Origin: Thysanoteuthis rhombus
Taxonomy: Eukaryota; Mollusca; Cephalopoda; Oegopsida; Thysanoteuthidae
Length of the DNA stretch: 64,000 nt
Direction of reading: 5' to 3'
Assembly (NCBI GenBank): GCA_963457665.1
Contig: OY735215.1
Coordinates: 28,769,097-28,833,096 of the forward strand
Within the stretch, counting starts at the first letter, position 1. Each line of letters begins with the position of its first letter. This document shows positions 12,270 through 24,236 of the stretch, one piece after another. Position numbers and translations under genes: made by a program. The notes under the pieces are model-generated. The model was not told the DNA's origin. It saw only the letters and a list, made by a program, of their open reading frames with translations, and searched no databases.

Positions 12270-12962
12270 CTATTACTAGTTTTACACGTTATCATTATTG
12301 CTTATTTTCACAACCCTGTGGATCGGAGAATAGAGTGCGAGTTCAAATCGCGTTGAAAGCTACTTACTTTATTTCTAACTAGCTGGAACGGAGAGTTCAG
12401 GTTTGGTTAAGCATTATGGATTAAATCCCCCTCAAAAAACTTTCTCAAAACTTTTCAAAGCTGTTTACTATAAACCTTCCCCTTAGATCCAATGAGTATG
12501 CCTCCCAAAGTTGGTTTGGCTGCACCTATGTTTTAAGAGGACAGAGTCCATCTATCGCTATATGTATCAAATCTAACAAATAGAGAAGAAAAGAAATCCC
12601 ATCGAAGGACTTGTATCAGCCTGTGGTATAATATAACGTAATAAATATAATAAATAATAGAAACCATATATGTATATTGAATGGTAAGTAAGTATACTGT
12701 CATGCATAATGTAAACAGAACCTCTCCTTTAGAACCCTTTTTAAAAAAATGTCTCGAAACGTTCCTCTTTAAAACATTCCTCTGTTCATTGAGTATCTGT
12801 ACCAAATTTGTGCTAAATTTCCTTGAGCTGTACTACGGAGGGTGGGGTGCGTTGACAAACAGAAAGAGTTATTTTTATAATAGAAAAAAAGATTTAGTGG
12901 TTGAAGAGTGCTTTGATAAAACAGAGAGTGTGAGATTATCAGTACCATTATCGATATTTCAG

Positions 12963-13214
12963 AGCCTCCACCACTGAGTCTTATGCCATTGTGGGTGACC
13001 CTAGGAGCTTTGGGAGGTTGTCTGGTGGCTTACTGGTGTTTCTACAAACCTGGTTACCTCCCTTGGCGATTAGCCCGATGCAGAAATGCCCGCTGTTGTG
13101 GTCGCTGCCTTAATTCCCGCAATTCATCCGTAGGAAACCAGAAGGGCTGCTTCAACTGTTGGTCCAGATCCAATAGCCGGAGTGTTAGTCCGACCATAAA
13201 GCCGGCCACTCAAG
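12963..13214 (+). CDS. LDLa receptor gene: transmembrane exon
   Basis: Acceptor TTTCAG ends at 12962 and donor CAAG|GTAAGT follows 13214. The exon starts with AG, which completes the Glu codon left by the LDLa exon, and reads PPPLSL, then MPLWVTLGALGGCLVAYWCF, a hydrophobic stretch of about 20 residues that fits a single membrane span. Next comes YKPGYLPWRLARCRNARCCG with further cysteines (RCLNSRN, CFNCWS), a basic Cys-rich juxtamembrane segment that could be palmitoylated (inference), then a Ser-rich stretch. Positive charges after the helix put the C-terminal side in the cytoplasm, agreeing with an extracellular LDLa module. The family is not recognised; other LDLa plus single-span proteins, such as Neto and LRP12, share only the layout. 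Confidence 0.8.
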
Positions 13215-13517
13215 GTAAGTTCATGACATTGTTTTTGTGAGCAAGATCTTGCTGAGTGATTAAAGTGGTGAATCGCAAGGCATTTCCCTTGCTGGACCAG
13301 CGATACTCGTTAGCAGACATTTTTACCTAAATGTAACAAGTACATGAAAACAAAACAAAAAAACAAATAAAAAAAACTGCCATTCCTGTTCACTTTTTCT
13401 TCTACTTGTAAAATCCGTGTTATTCACATTATGTATTTTAACTATAATTCTAAAAAAATAGAATACAATAGAATGCACTTAGAGAGCCCATACCTCTGCC
13501 CACACCATTCTCAGGGG

Positions 13518-13990
13518 AAGTAATTGTGCATGGATCCGCCCCAAATTTAATCACTATTCACGTAGCCCATTGCTTACTCCTCCATGAATATCTCAAAGAA
13601 ACTGTTGGAGACATCGTACGGGCAGGCATGAACTTTTGGCAATATCATGTGGTGTGGACATACGACTAGGATATAGAGGGGGTAATTGTGCATAGATGTA
13701 TCCCAAAATTCAATCACTTCTTTCGTAGCCAATGTAAATTCATGGAGAATTTTGGAGACATTGTGTTGGCAAAGATGAACTTTTGGCGATATTATATGGT
13801 ATGGACATATAACTACGACAGAGAGGAAGTAATTGTGCATGGATCTGGGCATACATTTCCCAACGCCATTGTCATGGAAAATAATTGTGTATGCATCTGT
13901 CCTAAACTTTGACCATTTTTCCTTTGTCCCATGGCCCACCCTTCCACAAAATATCATCCAAATTTATTTGGTACCTTCGGGGATATTGTG
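13518..13990. repeat. Degenerate tandem repeat, units of about 150 bases
   Basis: Three units each begin GTAATTGTGCATRGATC/T (13518, 13681 and 13829). The first two share AACTTTTGGCRATATYATRT and a block around GACATATRACTA. The last runs into GACAGACGGACAGACAGATG. Related sequence with the same theme (RGATCCAGGAATTT, CACATAATATCCAAAAGTTC) appears at 30690-31180, 38850-38960 and 58320-58440. Confidence 0.7.
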
Positions 13991-15612
13991 TGACAGACGG
14001 ACAGACAGATGGAAAGATGGAACCGAATGCGCATACGTAAGTAAAAAAACAAGCAACATATATGAGTAGATCGGTAAGTCCGTAACCTGACACAGTTACT
14101 AGCCGAATAGGGAGCTGAACTTCTCACTGTATAATGTTGGATTCACCCAATAAATGCAGAAGCGTCGAGTTGAGTGCATTGTCAAGGAAGCGGGTTATGT
14201 TGAAAAATAATATTTGTTGTGTAAAATAGATTTTTTTATTATCAGGTTACGGACTTATTGACTTTTCCTACACCCCAGTTTCCTCCCCCTCCCTCAAGTT
14301 TTGCATTGTTTTTTTCATGTAAATTTCATTATAACAATGAAATTGATATTATACTTATATGTATTTCATCCTGACTCCTCCTCCCACTACCCCTCCTTGT
14401 CTGACACAAGCTCAATACTCACAAACACAGATACAAATACCCTCTGAACCCTCCTCTTACAGACCCTTCTTATTTCAGGCCAAACTTGGCTCTCACCTAC
14501 ACACATACAAACACCTCCCCTGCTCCCACTAAACAAACCCACGATACAGAAATATCCCCCAATTCTTTCTTCAATCTCAAACATGTAAAAAGCACACATT
14601 TTTTCTACCCCACTGCAAGTTTCTCAGAAAAAGATTGTTGGCACTCGTCGAAATGCATCAAAACATGTCCACGCGATAATAATAAAGATTTTCGTGATGT
14701 AACACCTGTTTTTCTCTTAAATCTTTTCTCTTCGCCTTCCAATTGTCACTCTTGTCAACAAATATATATATATGTATATATATAATACTCATGATATCGT
14801 ATACAAGTGAGTGTGTGTGTAGATGAGACATCGGCTCCGCACGCGGGTGAAATACGGCCTAAGAAGAAAAGAAAAAAAAGAGCCGTCAGTGTGTTCTAGT
14901 AAGTGTTTTATGACATATCTTATTTCAAGAGAAATCGAATTTCAAGCCGGAAAATAAAGAAAGATTTACTTCATGGCAATCGTGGCGTTTGTTGTCAGAG
15001 ACTGAGGCGGGTGTAGCCTCTGCATTGCAAGGAGACTAGATATGCCTTATCAATGTTGGCTCTAGAAGTAATAGCTTTTTTTCTGCTACAGCAAGGGTAG
15101 GTAAGGTAGCTTTGGGAAAGTGTTTTGCCCAGGTTCTCAGTCACGCACTCTCTTCTCCGTCGGCTGTCATACCAGTGACTAGATATCTGACGATTGGAAA
15201 AGGTGGAGTGAGTTCATGGCATTTAAATTTCGAACTGTGATGAATAATTAATAAATGCACTGGCAAAAATGGAGATACAATCGGATCACTGTCATCGTAT
15301 ACATACCGATTGGCCAATCGTGGACCATATAAAATGACGGAAAATGAATTTTTTTCCCCAAGCTATTATGTGATAAACCTTATGACATTTTTCAGACTCC
15401 ATGTTTGATAATCACTCATCAAAACAACTTGAGATGAGGTGAGACTTGAAGAGAACTCAGAATTAGGATACTTGAATTATCTAACCATATAACAAATCTA
15501 TATGCTAATTTTCTGTTTATTTGTTTGTTTGCGCTCAAATGGGAGGATCTCCTTGGTTGATTTACCTTGCTCTTATAACACTAAAATATTTTTTTAAATA
15601 TGTCATGGAAAC

Positions 15613-15960
15613 TTTCAAGACTTCATGCCTGATCCTAACACCTTAAAACAGTTTGAGATTAGTTGCAATTTGGAAAAAAAAAAAAGAAACTTAAAATTTA
15701 GATACTAATAAAATAGCTTTAGGCTCCTTAGTGCGGATCCATGTATGGATACCTCCGTCATTTCTGACAGGTATATTCTAGTTACCTAATAAAATAACTT
15801 CAGGCCCCGTAGTGTTGATCTATATATAAATAAACCGGGTCATTTTGGACGGGTGTTTTCAAGTTAAAAATAAATTACCAATAAAATAGATTTAGGCTCC
15901 ATAGTACCGATTCATACGTATGTAACCTTGTCATTTCTGACAAGTATATTCTAGTTGTAT
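15613..15960. repeat. Tandem units around AATAAAATAGNTTTAGGCTC
   Basis: Three successive units start AATAAAATAGCTTTAGGCTC (about 15706), AATAAAATAACTTCAGGCCC (about 15787) and AATAAAATAGATTTAGGCTC (about 15879). Each has CATTTCTGAC or similar before TATATTCTAGTT. The leader AACASYTTGAGATKAG occurs at 15425 and 15648 and again, with one unit, at 54340-54480. Confidence 0.75.
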
Positions 15961-16338
15961 TATAATGAATAAGAATTATTTGTTTGCTTATGCTTTTTTA
16001 ATTGATGGTGTTGCAAATATTCTATAAGATTCAGGAAAAATAACGTAGTTTGATTTTATGCTCAACTAAACACACAAAGTTGTCGAATTCAGATTTCCAT
16101 TGTTAGTCTTTTACACATTCGATTCAACGAGTCACTTTGTAGACCGCTAAATCACGGTTCAAACTGCAGTTTGAAACCGAAGCTTAGAACGTTTGTGGCA
16201 AATCCTCAAACTGATGGTGGCAGATTCAAAACGAGTTGGACCATGGGAATAGCTAGACCACAAAGGATTTGATTTGAGAGGTACGAATGCACATATTTCT
16301 CGTTCATTTGCGAAATGGTGATTTTCTTTCTCTTGTAG

Positions 16339-16481
16339 GATCGTCCATCAAATTTTCAACAGCCCATAACGGTGACGTCCAGATTATTAATAACGACAAG
16401 AACTTCAAATATCAAACACCAGTTGTGGATTGGATGTCTATCAAATATGACGATGGAAATCACCAACGGGAACTGCGGTAG
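16339..16481 (+). CDS. LDLa receptor gene: last coding exon (cytoplasmic tail)
   Basis: Acceptor TTTCTCTTGTAG ends at 16338. The first two bases GA complete the Gly codon from the previous exon. The reading continues SSIKFSTAHNGDVQIINNDK, then NFKYQTPVVDWMSIKYDDGN, HQRELR and a stop at 16479-16481. This frame is the only one that keeps phase. The tail has no known domain; KFKY-like Tyr motifs (FKYQT and IKYDD) could be phosphorylation or sorting sites, which is speculation. Total protein visible in the window is 236 residues. Possible poly(A) signals AATAAA follow at 16904 and 17277. Confidence 0.75.
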
Positions 16482-17300
16482 TTGTCAGACATTTTGAACA
16501 TAGCTGACTTTATTTTCATTCTTAACTAAACATAATATTAGTCGTAATTGATAAACGTCACAATAGCCATAAGGACGATTGTAACCCATTAATACTGCAA
16601 TTCTATTCGAATATGTTTTTTTTTTGTTCTTGTACGAGTTGTTACTTGTGTCATTATTTTGAAAGGAGAAAAAATGCAGAAATGTGTAACCTTTATCCTT
16701 TCTATTTTTTTATCATAGTTTCAACTTCTCTTGATTCCTGTCATACATTTTCCCTGATGTAACATGTTACCATCGTAATAACTTTGACTATAAACCTTCC
16801 TTTTACCTTAACAAATGAGAGCAAGGTAATGTCATAATGAAATGGTTCACCAATAGTTTAGCATACAGAAAATTCAGTGCAAATACAATTTAGCACAATG
16901 ATTAATAAAAAAACAAACAAACAATGGGGTTGAAACGATTTGTTGAGATGCAAAAAACAAAATTTATTTTAGGAAATTAATGTAGTTCTATCTAGTAACC
17001 GATAGCGAATACTCCACTTTAACGGCTCGATTTTCAAAAATGCTAACAGACTTCATTACTGAATCCAGTTTAAAAGTATGCTTTTGAGTTTGTAAGGTTT
17101 GAAATCATGGCTATCCGTGACTTTATCCCATAAACTTTCCCATTAACGTGAATTCAATCTTTGCATTTGTTTTCGGTACAACGCCTGGACACTTTTCTAC
17201 TTCCAAATCTTTTTTTTTATCTGAACGATAGCAAAATCCATTCAGCAGGACGTGCTTTGACTCTTTTTTCTGATAAAATAAACTTCACGGGGATAATTTA
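16482..17300 (+). other. Probable 3' UTR of the LDLa receptor gene
   Basis: Sequence after the stop codon with no open frame or repeat family recognised. AATAAA at 16904-16909 and at 17277-17282 are candidate poly(A) signals. The end cannot be fixed without transcripts. Confidence 0.4.
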
Positions 17301-17559
17301 CTTAGTTTCGAATTAGTAAAGTGCTGCTGTGAAATAGAAAGCTAAAATGTGAGCAACTTTTAAAAAAAGCAGTATCCTCGTAGAGTTTCTAAATACGATA
17401 GATGCCATGACAGAATTGCCGAATACATAGATATGCGGTGAATTGTCGATGTTGAATGGTCTTCCTTTGCATGAAACTGTAGTATGCTGAATTGTCTTGT
17501 GCGCAACTGTCGGGTCATGTAATGGTATACATTTTTCGACAACGAATTGATTAAATATC

Positions 17560-17735
17560 ATGTATAGGATGTCCAAAGATCAACAAAAGATTTAAGTATT
17601 TAATATCTTTTTTTTTACTAACAATTTGAAAATATCTAATACACTTGATAAAACTTGGTAAAAATTTCTAAAAAATAGAACAAATATTATTGGATTTTCA
17701 AACTCCTTCGTGACTTTGGGGACATCTTGTATAAT
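17560..17735. repeat. MITE-like element, about 175 bases
   Basis: The left end TATAGGATGTCCAAAG and the right end CTTTGGGGACATCTTGTATA are inverted copies (GATGTCC..AAAG core). The interior is AT-rich without coding capacity. TA occurs at both outer borders, as expected for Tc1/mariner-superfamily insertions, and GTCC near the terminus resembles ends in that superfamily. Confidence 0.55.
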
Positions 17736-18556
17736 TTCCTTGAAATCATTACTCGCTCAAAATAAAAATAAAAAAGCGATACCGTCTCCAATCACCAATT
17801 GGCTTAACCTTAGAGAAATAGAAAATTATCTCAGGAGGGTGGATCCAAACTCCTCCATGATAATTGCGTTTTACCCCAATAAAAGGGTTTCATGGGAAAT
17901 ATATCATACTAGGGCAGGTTTCAAACTATATTCCAAAAACTGCTGTATGACTCTAGAACCCTCCATTGACTTTTTTTTGTGGTCATGTTACTACGCAAAC
18001 TTCCTTTTCCCAATGAGAAATCAGCGAGGTCTATTGTTTCAGGAGCGGAGAGAGTATCTTGTGGTCGCTGTGAAGATTTTTGCAAAAATTTCATGAAGTT
18101 AAAGTATAACAATTTTCTCAATTGCTTGAAAACTACAGTTGCCAGACTAAGTGAAGAACGCCAAGATCTTTTCAGAGCAATTGAAACTAAGTATAATGAA
18201 CCCATGTGATTGTATTGATTTTACATACTTAGAAATGGCTGCGTATTTTTCTGGCACAGGAATAGAATGTTTCAAAGTCGAAAAAAAAAAAAGATATTAA
18301 AATAATCCTCAGTCGAAAGTAGTGGTGACTCACCGAATTCATCTTTATATATGATTAGAATTTTCTCCATTTTGTAAAGTTCGTTTTTTGTTGTTGTTTT
18401 TTTCAAATAAATATAATCAACAAAGAAATTGTAACGCCTTTGTATAATTTCTTTCTTGCTTTTTTTATTGCAATATAAAATGTTTCTTCTTGTTCAAAAT
18501 AAAACTGAATATTACCATGAATACAGTGTCCTGGAGTTTCTTTTATTTTTGCAAAC
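17736..18556. other. Intergenic, no gene supported
   Basis: Two overlapping open frames on the plus strand (17710-18096, 17979-18209) are the longest here. One contains DFFLWS, which recalls the DFFLWG signature of some mariner-type transposases, but no catalytic neighbours or splice sites support a gene. The rest is AT-rich and featureless. Confidence 0.4.
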
Positions 18557-18972
18557 AAAATATCGTATTTGCTGGCATATAAGACTCTCCACCAAAAATG
18601 ACTCAAAAAGTAAACTTAGCCATCGTTGTGTTACCCCACATTGGCCAAAACCTGGGGGGATACAAAAGACTGTGTGTTTAATGAGAAGAAGCCAAGAATA
18701 AGCTTTCTTTTCTTAAGATTCTATACTGAACAGTGTCTGATTTAGGCATAAGCTAAACAAACCATAGATTAGGACCTTACAATCGGGAGGGAACTCAAAG
18801 AATGCAAAAGGCATATACGAGTACAAGTTTTGTGAGATCTTCTGGCGTAATTTCTTTTTTACACAAGGGGTCCTCAAGCTTTATGTTGCTTAGGGCTTTA
18901 CCAAATCTAAATCCGGCACTGCCGCTGAAATAAGGGTATGGGGGTCTTATATGCCATCAAATATGGTAATAT
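18557..18972. repeat. Inverted-repeat element with CGTATTTGCTGGCATATAAG ends
   Basis: AATATCGTATTTGCTGGCAT (continuing ATAAGAC) at the left is matched in reverse complement by GTCTTATATGCCATCAAATA (continuing TGGTAATATT) at 18944-18972. That is about 24 of 28 terminal bases. The roughly 415-base interior has no transposase. A partial end of similar type (CCGTATATACTGGACTATAA) is at 21171. Confidence 0.65.
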
Positions 18973-20060
18973 TTTCCATTAGGATTCTTCGTTCATAATA
19001 AACAGATTATCTCTACAGTCATTTTAATAAATAAGAGTCACTTGCTTTCAGGATTTTTTTTCTTAATTTTTTTCTCTAATCAACCATACTTTGCCTATTT
19101 TTTTTATGGGGCTCTCGATTTTAAATTTATCTTTGATATCACAGGTAGAGTTTATGAAACAAATACGTCAAAGCTTTCATTCAAAAAAAGATTACACTTA
19201 TAGTATAGCAGATTTGGGCGATGTTTGGGGTGAACTGAAACGATAAAATGGTCGTGTTCTAGTGTCAACTACGTTTGGACTTGACATGTAGAAGCAAGGT
19301 TTCGGAATTTCTTATCTTTGACTTTATCGCCACTCCATCGCTCTCCCGCTTAGCTTCAGTCATTTTCTGAATTAACGAGTTAATTTGATCTGGCAGTAGG
19401 GAAGATTGATGATTGATTTAAGCACCAGAATTTGCAATGTTTGACATTCCATTTTGTGCAATGAATATCAAGAGAAAAAGGATTTCCAGTGACCAAGAAG
19501 AATTAAGGCAAGTCTTGACTGACAGAAGAGAGCTATCATATGTATGATTTTTTGCCTTCTGGTGTTTACTTTTTATCAATGGCGATCATGTGTTCGACAA
19601 GCACTGAGCTAGCCTCGAAATAGAATTTTTTAAAAAATAGGAGTAAAAGTACACTAAAATCAGTTTTACTAGAACCTTTCCTTACAATATCACCGAACCA
19701 ACACTTGAAATTACTTTCTTGTTCATTTGCCCCCTTTATACCTGAGCCATACAAACAAATGCGTACCAATTTTCACGGCTGGACTCTGCTAAAACTACGT
19801 ACACTCTTTCTGAGCATGTACCGTTCGTGTTTATTCTTGGTTGGGGAAAATGTCGACGTCTCGACGAAATGAGCCCGTGTAATGTCCTTTTAAAACTAAA
19901 CTTGTAAGATACTTGTGTTGCGTTTTTGTAAACAATGTGTTTGATGTGTTCTAACACAACACTGAAGAAAATCCCCAAAAGTCAATGACACTTAATATTG
20001 ATTTCCATGCAGATGTTTTGGTCTAGTATAAATGGTCTATAACAAAATTTACACTACTCT
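18973..20060. other. Intergenic, nothing recognised
   Basis: AT-rich unique-looking sequence. The open frames at 19566-19978 on the minus strand are short, show no domain and lack supporting splice context. Confidence 0.4.
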
Positions 20061-20065
20061 CTCTG

Positions 20066-20070
<5 letters not shown>

Positions 20071-20130
<60 letters not shown>
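20071..20130. repeat. (GA)n microsatellite
   Basis: About 58 bases of pure GA. Confidence 0.95.
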
Positions 20131-20131
<1 letters not shown>

Positions 20132-20730
20132 TGGTTGGCGTGGGGGAGGAGATGCTTTAACAGCGGGAAGAGACCTCTTTTATCCTTATGTAAGCATCCG
20201 AATTCCTTAACTTGGAAACAAGAAAGTAAGATCGGACATGAATGAGAATGGGCAAAATATGAACATCCCTCTGACAAAACATATCTCAATAAATAGAATA
20301 TATTAGCTTTAAAAAATTAGCTTTTCTAAAAGAAGTGGGGATTCGAAACCAACTGAAAATTTACATTAATTACAAATGTCATTCATTTGCTTAATCTGGT
20401 ACCAGGGCCGAATAGAGGGGCTTGAGGATTGAACTCACTACACAAGCTTGCTAATTATTGCACTATGGTATACAAGTTCAGACTATCTAAACCCTTCTTT
20501 GATGCAGACACGTTTTGGCCTTTTTATCTTACGGATATTACATATTACACCTGAAGAGGGCTGCGGAATGAATCGGCCACAACATTGTGTCTACATCGAA
20601 GATGAGACGAAGGGTTTAGATCATCCTAACAAAAACTGGTAAAATGATATCTTGAATTTTTCAAATTTCATTCTTGTATGAAGTATTGCAACATTATTTG
20701 ATTTTTATTCATTTTTCCATCATCGTAATT

Positions 20731-20805
20731 TGCGATAGAAAGTAACTGAAAGTTAGGATGAAGGTGAAAATAGTCAAAACTAATGATGAAAGATGGTAGG
20801 TTTGA
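20731..20805. repeat. Single arm of the tRNA-core foldback family
   Basis: GCGATAGAAAGTAACTGAAA (continuing GTTAGGATGAAGGTGAAAAT) aligns with the right arm of the 30241-30611 element. The opposite arm is not found nearby, so this is a truncated copy. Confidence 0.5.
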
Positions 20806-21281
20806 GATAGTTTGCATTTAAAGATCACTTTTTGATTCAACCGATATCTTTTATCAATTTTAAACAACTGGGGAAAACATGTACTAGCACATGAAGTACA
20901 TAAATCCGATTCAAATGCTCTTGATTTAACTGTCACATCATGCTTCTGGAAGGCATGAATTCAATTGCCCCTGTTTCATCACTGTTACTTTTAACTTGGT
21001 CTTTTTTTACTATATCGCTGTGTTAGAGTCCTTTAGAAACCTGCTCTCTTCGTCAGTATTTGCCCAAGCAACAGCAACAAATTATTGCTATATCCATTGT
21101 CAGTTGTATCAGATGGAGGTCAATACGCTAGCACACACACGCATGCGCACATCCTCCCTCTCCCACATATACCGTATATACTGGACTATAAGATTGATGG
21201 TTTACAAGGGTATGTAGGAAACTGTCACTCACAGCAATTCATCCAAGCCCATGACTGTACATCTCAAACTCCAGTAGACGG

Positions 21282-21650
21282 CCCTTAGTCATATTATCTG
21301 TACAACGCACGCATGAGAGAATCATGTTCAACCTTACATGGAGAAATCACAAGACAGTACAGAATATCAGGGAGAAAACGGGGGGTCTGAGATATCATAG
21401 AATCTATCAATTGAAACTTAAATGGCAATGGGCAGGCAAGAATGGCAGACAACCGATAGACATCACGGCTCACAACATGGATCCCCTGAGATCGCATGCG
21501 AAACTGAGGCCGATAGAATACAAGATGGAGAGATGAACTGGAAAAATTCAGAAAATACTGGCTACGCGACGCCCACGATAGATAATTGTGGCGGATACTG
21601 GGAAAGGTCTATGTCCAACGACGGACGATAAAAGACTGATGATGATGATG
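21282..21650 (+). mobile_element. 3' fragment of a non-LTR retrotransposon
   Basis: Decayed coding sequence recalls the C-terminal end of endonuclease/reverse-transcriptase ORF2 in Jockey/CR1-like elements: LKWQWAG, then DPLRSHAKLRP, then, after frameshifts, DTGKGLCPTTDD. It ends in a (TGA/ATG)n tail at 21637-21650, the usual 3' terminus for such elements. A second tail of the same family, GGCAGGTCTATATCTAACAA (continuing TGGACATTAAAAGACTGCTG), is at 43786-43849. Stops and frame changes show it is dead. Confidence 0.7.
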
Positions 21651-23177
21651 AACGTTTGTGCTCTTTTTGTTTAATCAAATGTCTGTTTTATACACAGGCA
21701 TATAAGGTATGCTCTTACTCTGATGAATAGGAGACATTTGTCATGAAATGCTCGACTTGGTTAAAGGAAAATTTAATTTCAGAAGAGAACAAAAAAATTG
21801 TTTCCTTGTTTGGCAGTATATACTTGTAAAATTCATTATACTAAAAAGAAAATAAATCACGAATTTTTTTGGTTTTGTTCTCAGAGCAAACCTGATTCAT
21901 GTTTGTGATAAGCATAACCTTTGATAAGCTCAGACTAGTAGTTTTAAGAACAGCGGTACATATCTCGTCAAGAGATCTTAAACGAAACATGCCCATCTCA
22001 AGTTCAGATCAAAGAGCCATCATGGAAATGTCACAGCTTTTTTTTCCTAAGAATTCCTGTTATAACGTTGCAACGGACGGATTTTATACGAAGTTTATTG
22101 ATGATGAGAAACCAAAAGTACTGACAAAAATGACTTTTCATTACCCTTTTCACAGTTTAGTTCTTCATATACGGATCGCAGGTCTGCAAATGAATTGAAT
22201 GAACCAAACAGTAATTAAGCAAACCAAATACATGATGGTTTGCAATTACCGTATTACAGTATCCAATTGCGTATACAAGAATGTATAGCAATAATCTTTC
22301 CGTGGATAATACGCATCTGGATTTTTAGTTCTAAATTTTCGGGGAAAATAAGTATTATATGTGGTGAGATGCGGTAATTGTTTGTTTCAAGTTCATACGA
22401 GCAATTAATTCATACGGCGTTATTTCAAGGTTTTAATTATTTTAGTGATGAATAATGATCTGAAATCTTTATCTACTATTGCTGCAGACTGATCTCCGAC
22501 AATAGTCTTGCGAGAATATACGAACAAACGTGCCGTTTGAACGCGTGTCATTAAAAATAGTGTCGTTAGAACAAGTGGCGTTACAACGAGAGAGTATTGT
22601 ATTTGAAAGATCACGTTCTTTAATTTCTACTTCTTTTATAAATGGGTCTGCGTCTCTTTCCTATTTAACCCATGATTTTTCTGTACATGCAGAGAATAGG
22701 AATGCATATTCATAGAGATGATTTTATGTTTTATCATTCCATAAACCATAAACCCTCAATAAATCGGATTTCGGATTTCACGGACTTTTTCATAAATTTT
22801 TCATCTATATTATATTGTCATTAGTAAAATATTGTAAATAGCATTTCATATTTCTTTAATAGTAGCGAATACATGTATTTAAGATTTTGCATAAATAAAT
22901 ATTAAACTAGATTTTTTAAAAATGAGATTTTGGGTGACCGGCCCCAAAAGTCAAGAACCAGTGAATTGCACCGTCAAAAAGGCGAGTAAATATCATGATT
23001 GTTTCCTGTCTATTGTATTAAAGTCTTTTCTACATCAAAAACGGTAAAAAAAACCCTCTTTAGTTACATCCCGATTCAACGAACTTTCGGCTTTAACAGG
23101 CATAGTCTGTTAATGTTTAATGCCGAATGTGGTGCTATTGACGCATTTAATACTGAACTCAGAATCAGGAAGATTGG

Positions 23178-23179
<2 letters not shown>
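21651..23179. other. Intergenic, nothing recognised
   Basis: AT-rich; the open frames at 21899-22198 and 22420-22715 carry no recognisable domain. No repeat family was recognised. Confidence 0.4.
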
Positions 23180-23241
<62 letters not shown>

Positions 23242-23454
23242 GTCATCCACAGACAACTGTTTCGATGTATTACATCTCTTCAGTGTGGCTATAGACATTA
23301 TCCCATCCAGTACCGCGAGGCAGAATTGAAACCCTCACATCGGACCGATATCCTACCTCTGGACTACAGAACTGGGCGGTCAGTAAGGCTGAATTTAAGC
23401 TATATATCCATTTGCGCAGAAATTCCTCATCCATCAGAGTGCTCTATTCCTATA

Positions 23455-23535
<81 letters not shown>

Positions 23536-23540
23536 TAGAT
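23180..23540. repeat. Two (TA)n tracts, the second running into (GA)n and (GATA)n
   Basis: TA at 23180-23234 and 23456-23498, then GA to about 23530 and a few GATA units. The 179-codon open frame through both is a repeat artefact. Confidence 0.9.
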
Positions 23541-23929
23541 AGAAATATGAAGCTGAATACGCAGTCTCCGTTGGCATTTTGAAAGTGTACTTTTCGATAT
23601 TTTCTTTTATCTCACGTTGCTTCTTGATACTTGTATTTCTAAGTAGAGCTTAGCGTATATACCAGAAGATATAGTAATAGATTCAGCAGTTTGGCAGATC
23701 AGAGCACATAGTCAGATCACGATTAATGAATACATAACTGTACACAGGTTTAACTATAAAAATGTATTAGAGAAATAAGTGACCAGTTAGCCACATTGGC
23801 CAGCAAGCAGAAGCTGGATTAGTCATATTTTTGTCCCGAAGTGGTCAGATGAAATCTCATTCCTAGTTTGATCTCTCATTCTTCCCCGAACTAACATTCC
23901 GAATGAAGAGAGAACTCGTTATATTGATG

Positions 23930-24180
23930 AGACTACTATTTACCTTCATCTTTATTTTGAAGTTGTTTTCATTTCAACTTTCAACCCAAATTGTAATTGC
24001 CACCGCATCGGATAGACAGTACGGATCAGAAATAAAGAGTAAGTTTTCGGCGAGAATCGAACTTGCGTCCCTCATGCCAAAGAGAAGCCTGATTTTTCGC
24101 TTGGTTGCTATGATGACTCCACCACGAAAGTTTCATTGACAGAAGTCAATTTTCACTTTATAAAGATAAACATAAATAGT
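23930..24180. repeat. Copy of the tRNA-core foldback family
   Basis: The left arm (CTTCATCTTTATTTTGAAGT, continuing TGTTTTCATTTCAAC) and the core (GACAGTACGGATCAGAAATA, then GAGAATCGAACTTGCG) match the 30241-30611 element. The core read on the minus strand contains AAGTTCGATTCTC, a good B-box match. The right arm is degraded. Confidence 0.6.
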
Positions 24181-24236
24181 AGTTAAAATTTGTATAATGA
24201 ATTACAATACCTCTTTTATTAATTAAAAAAAAAATA

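Larger units (their letters stand above)
13215..16338 (+). other. Intron of the LDLa receptor gene with two tandem-repeat fields
   Basis: GTAAGT donor to CTCTTGTAG acceptor, phase 1 on both sides. It holds a field of about 150-base tandem units (13518-13990), a short (TA) run near 14764-14782, and a field of about 80 to 95-base units (15613-15960). Overlapping open frames at 13574-14093 on both strands come from the tandem repeat. Confidence 0.6.

Noticed and set aside
13574-14093. Overlapping open frames on both strands as candidate genes
   Set aside because: They are readings of a degenerate tandem repeat.
17710-18209. Possible transposase remnant with DFFLWS
   Set aside because: One six-residue similarity to the DFFLWG motif of mariner-type transposases is not enough; no other conserved motif, no confirmed ends.
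22999-23538. Plus-strand open frame of 179 codons
   Set aside because: Depends on two (TA)n tracts and a (GA)n tract; the unique parts have no recognisable domain.
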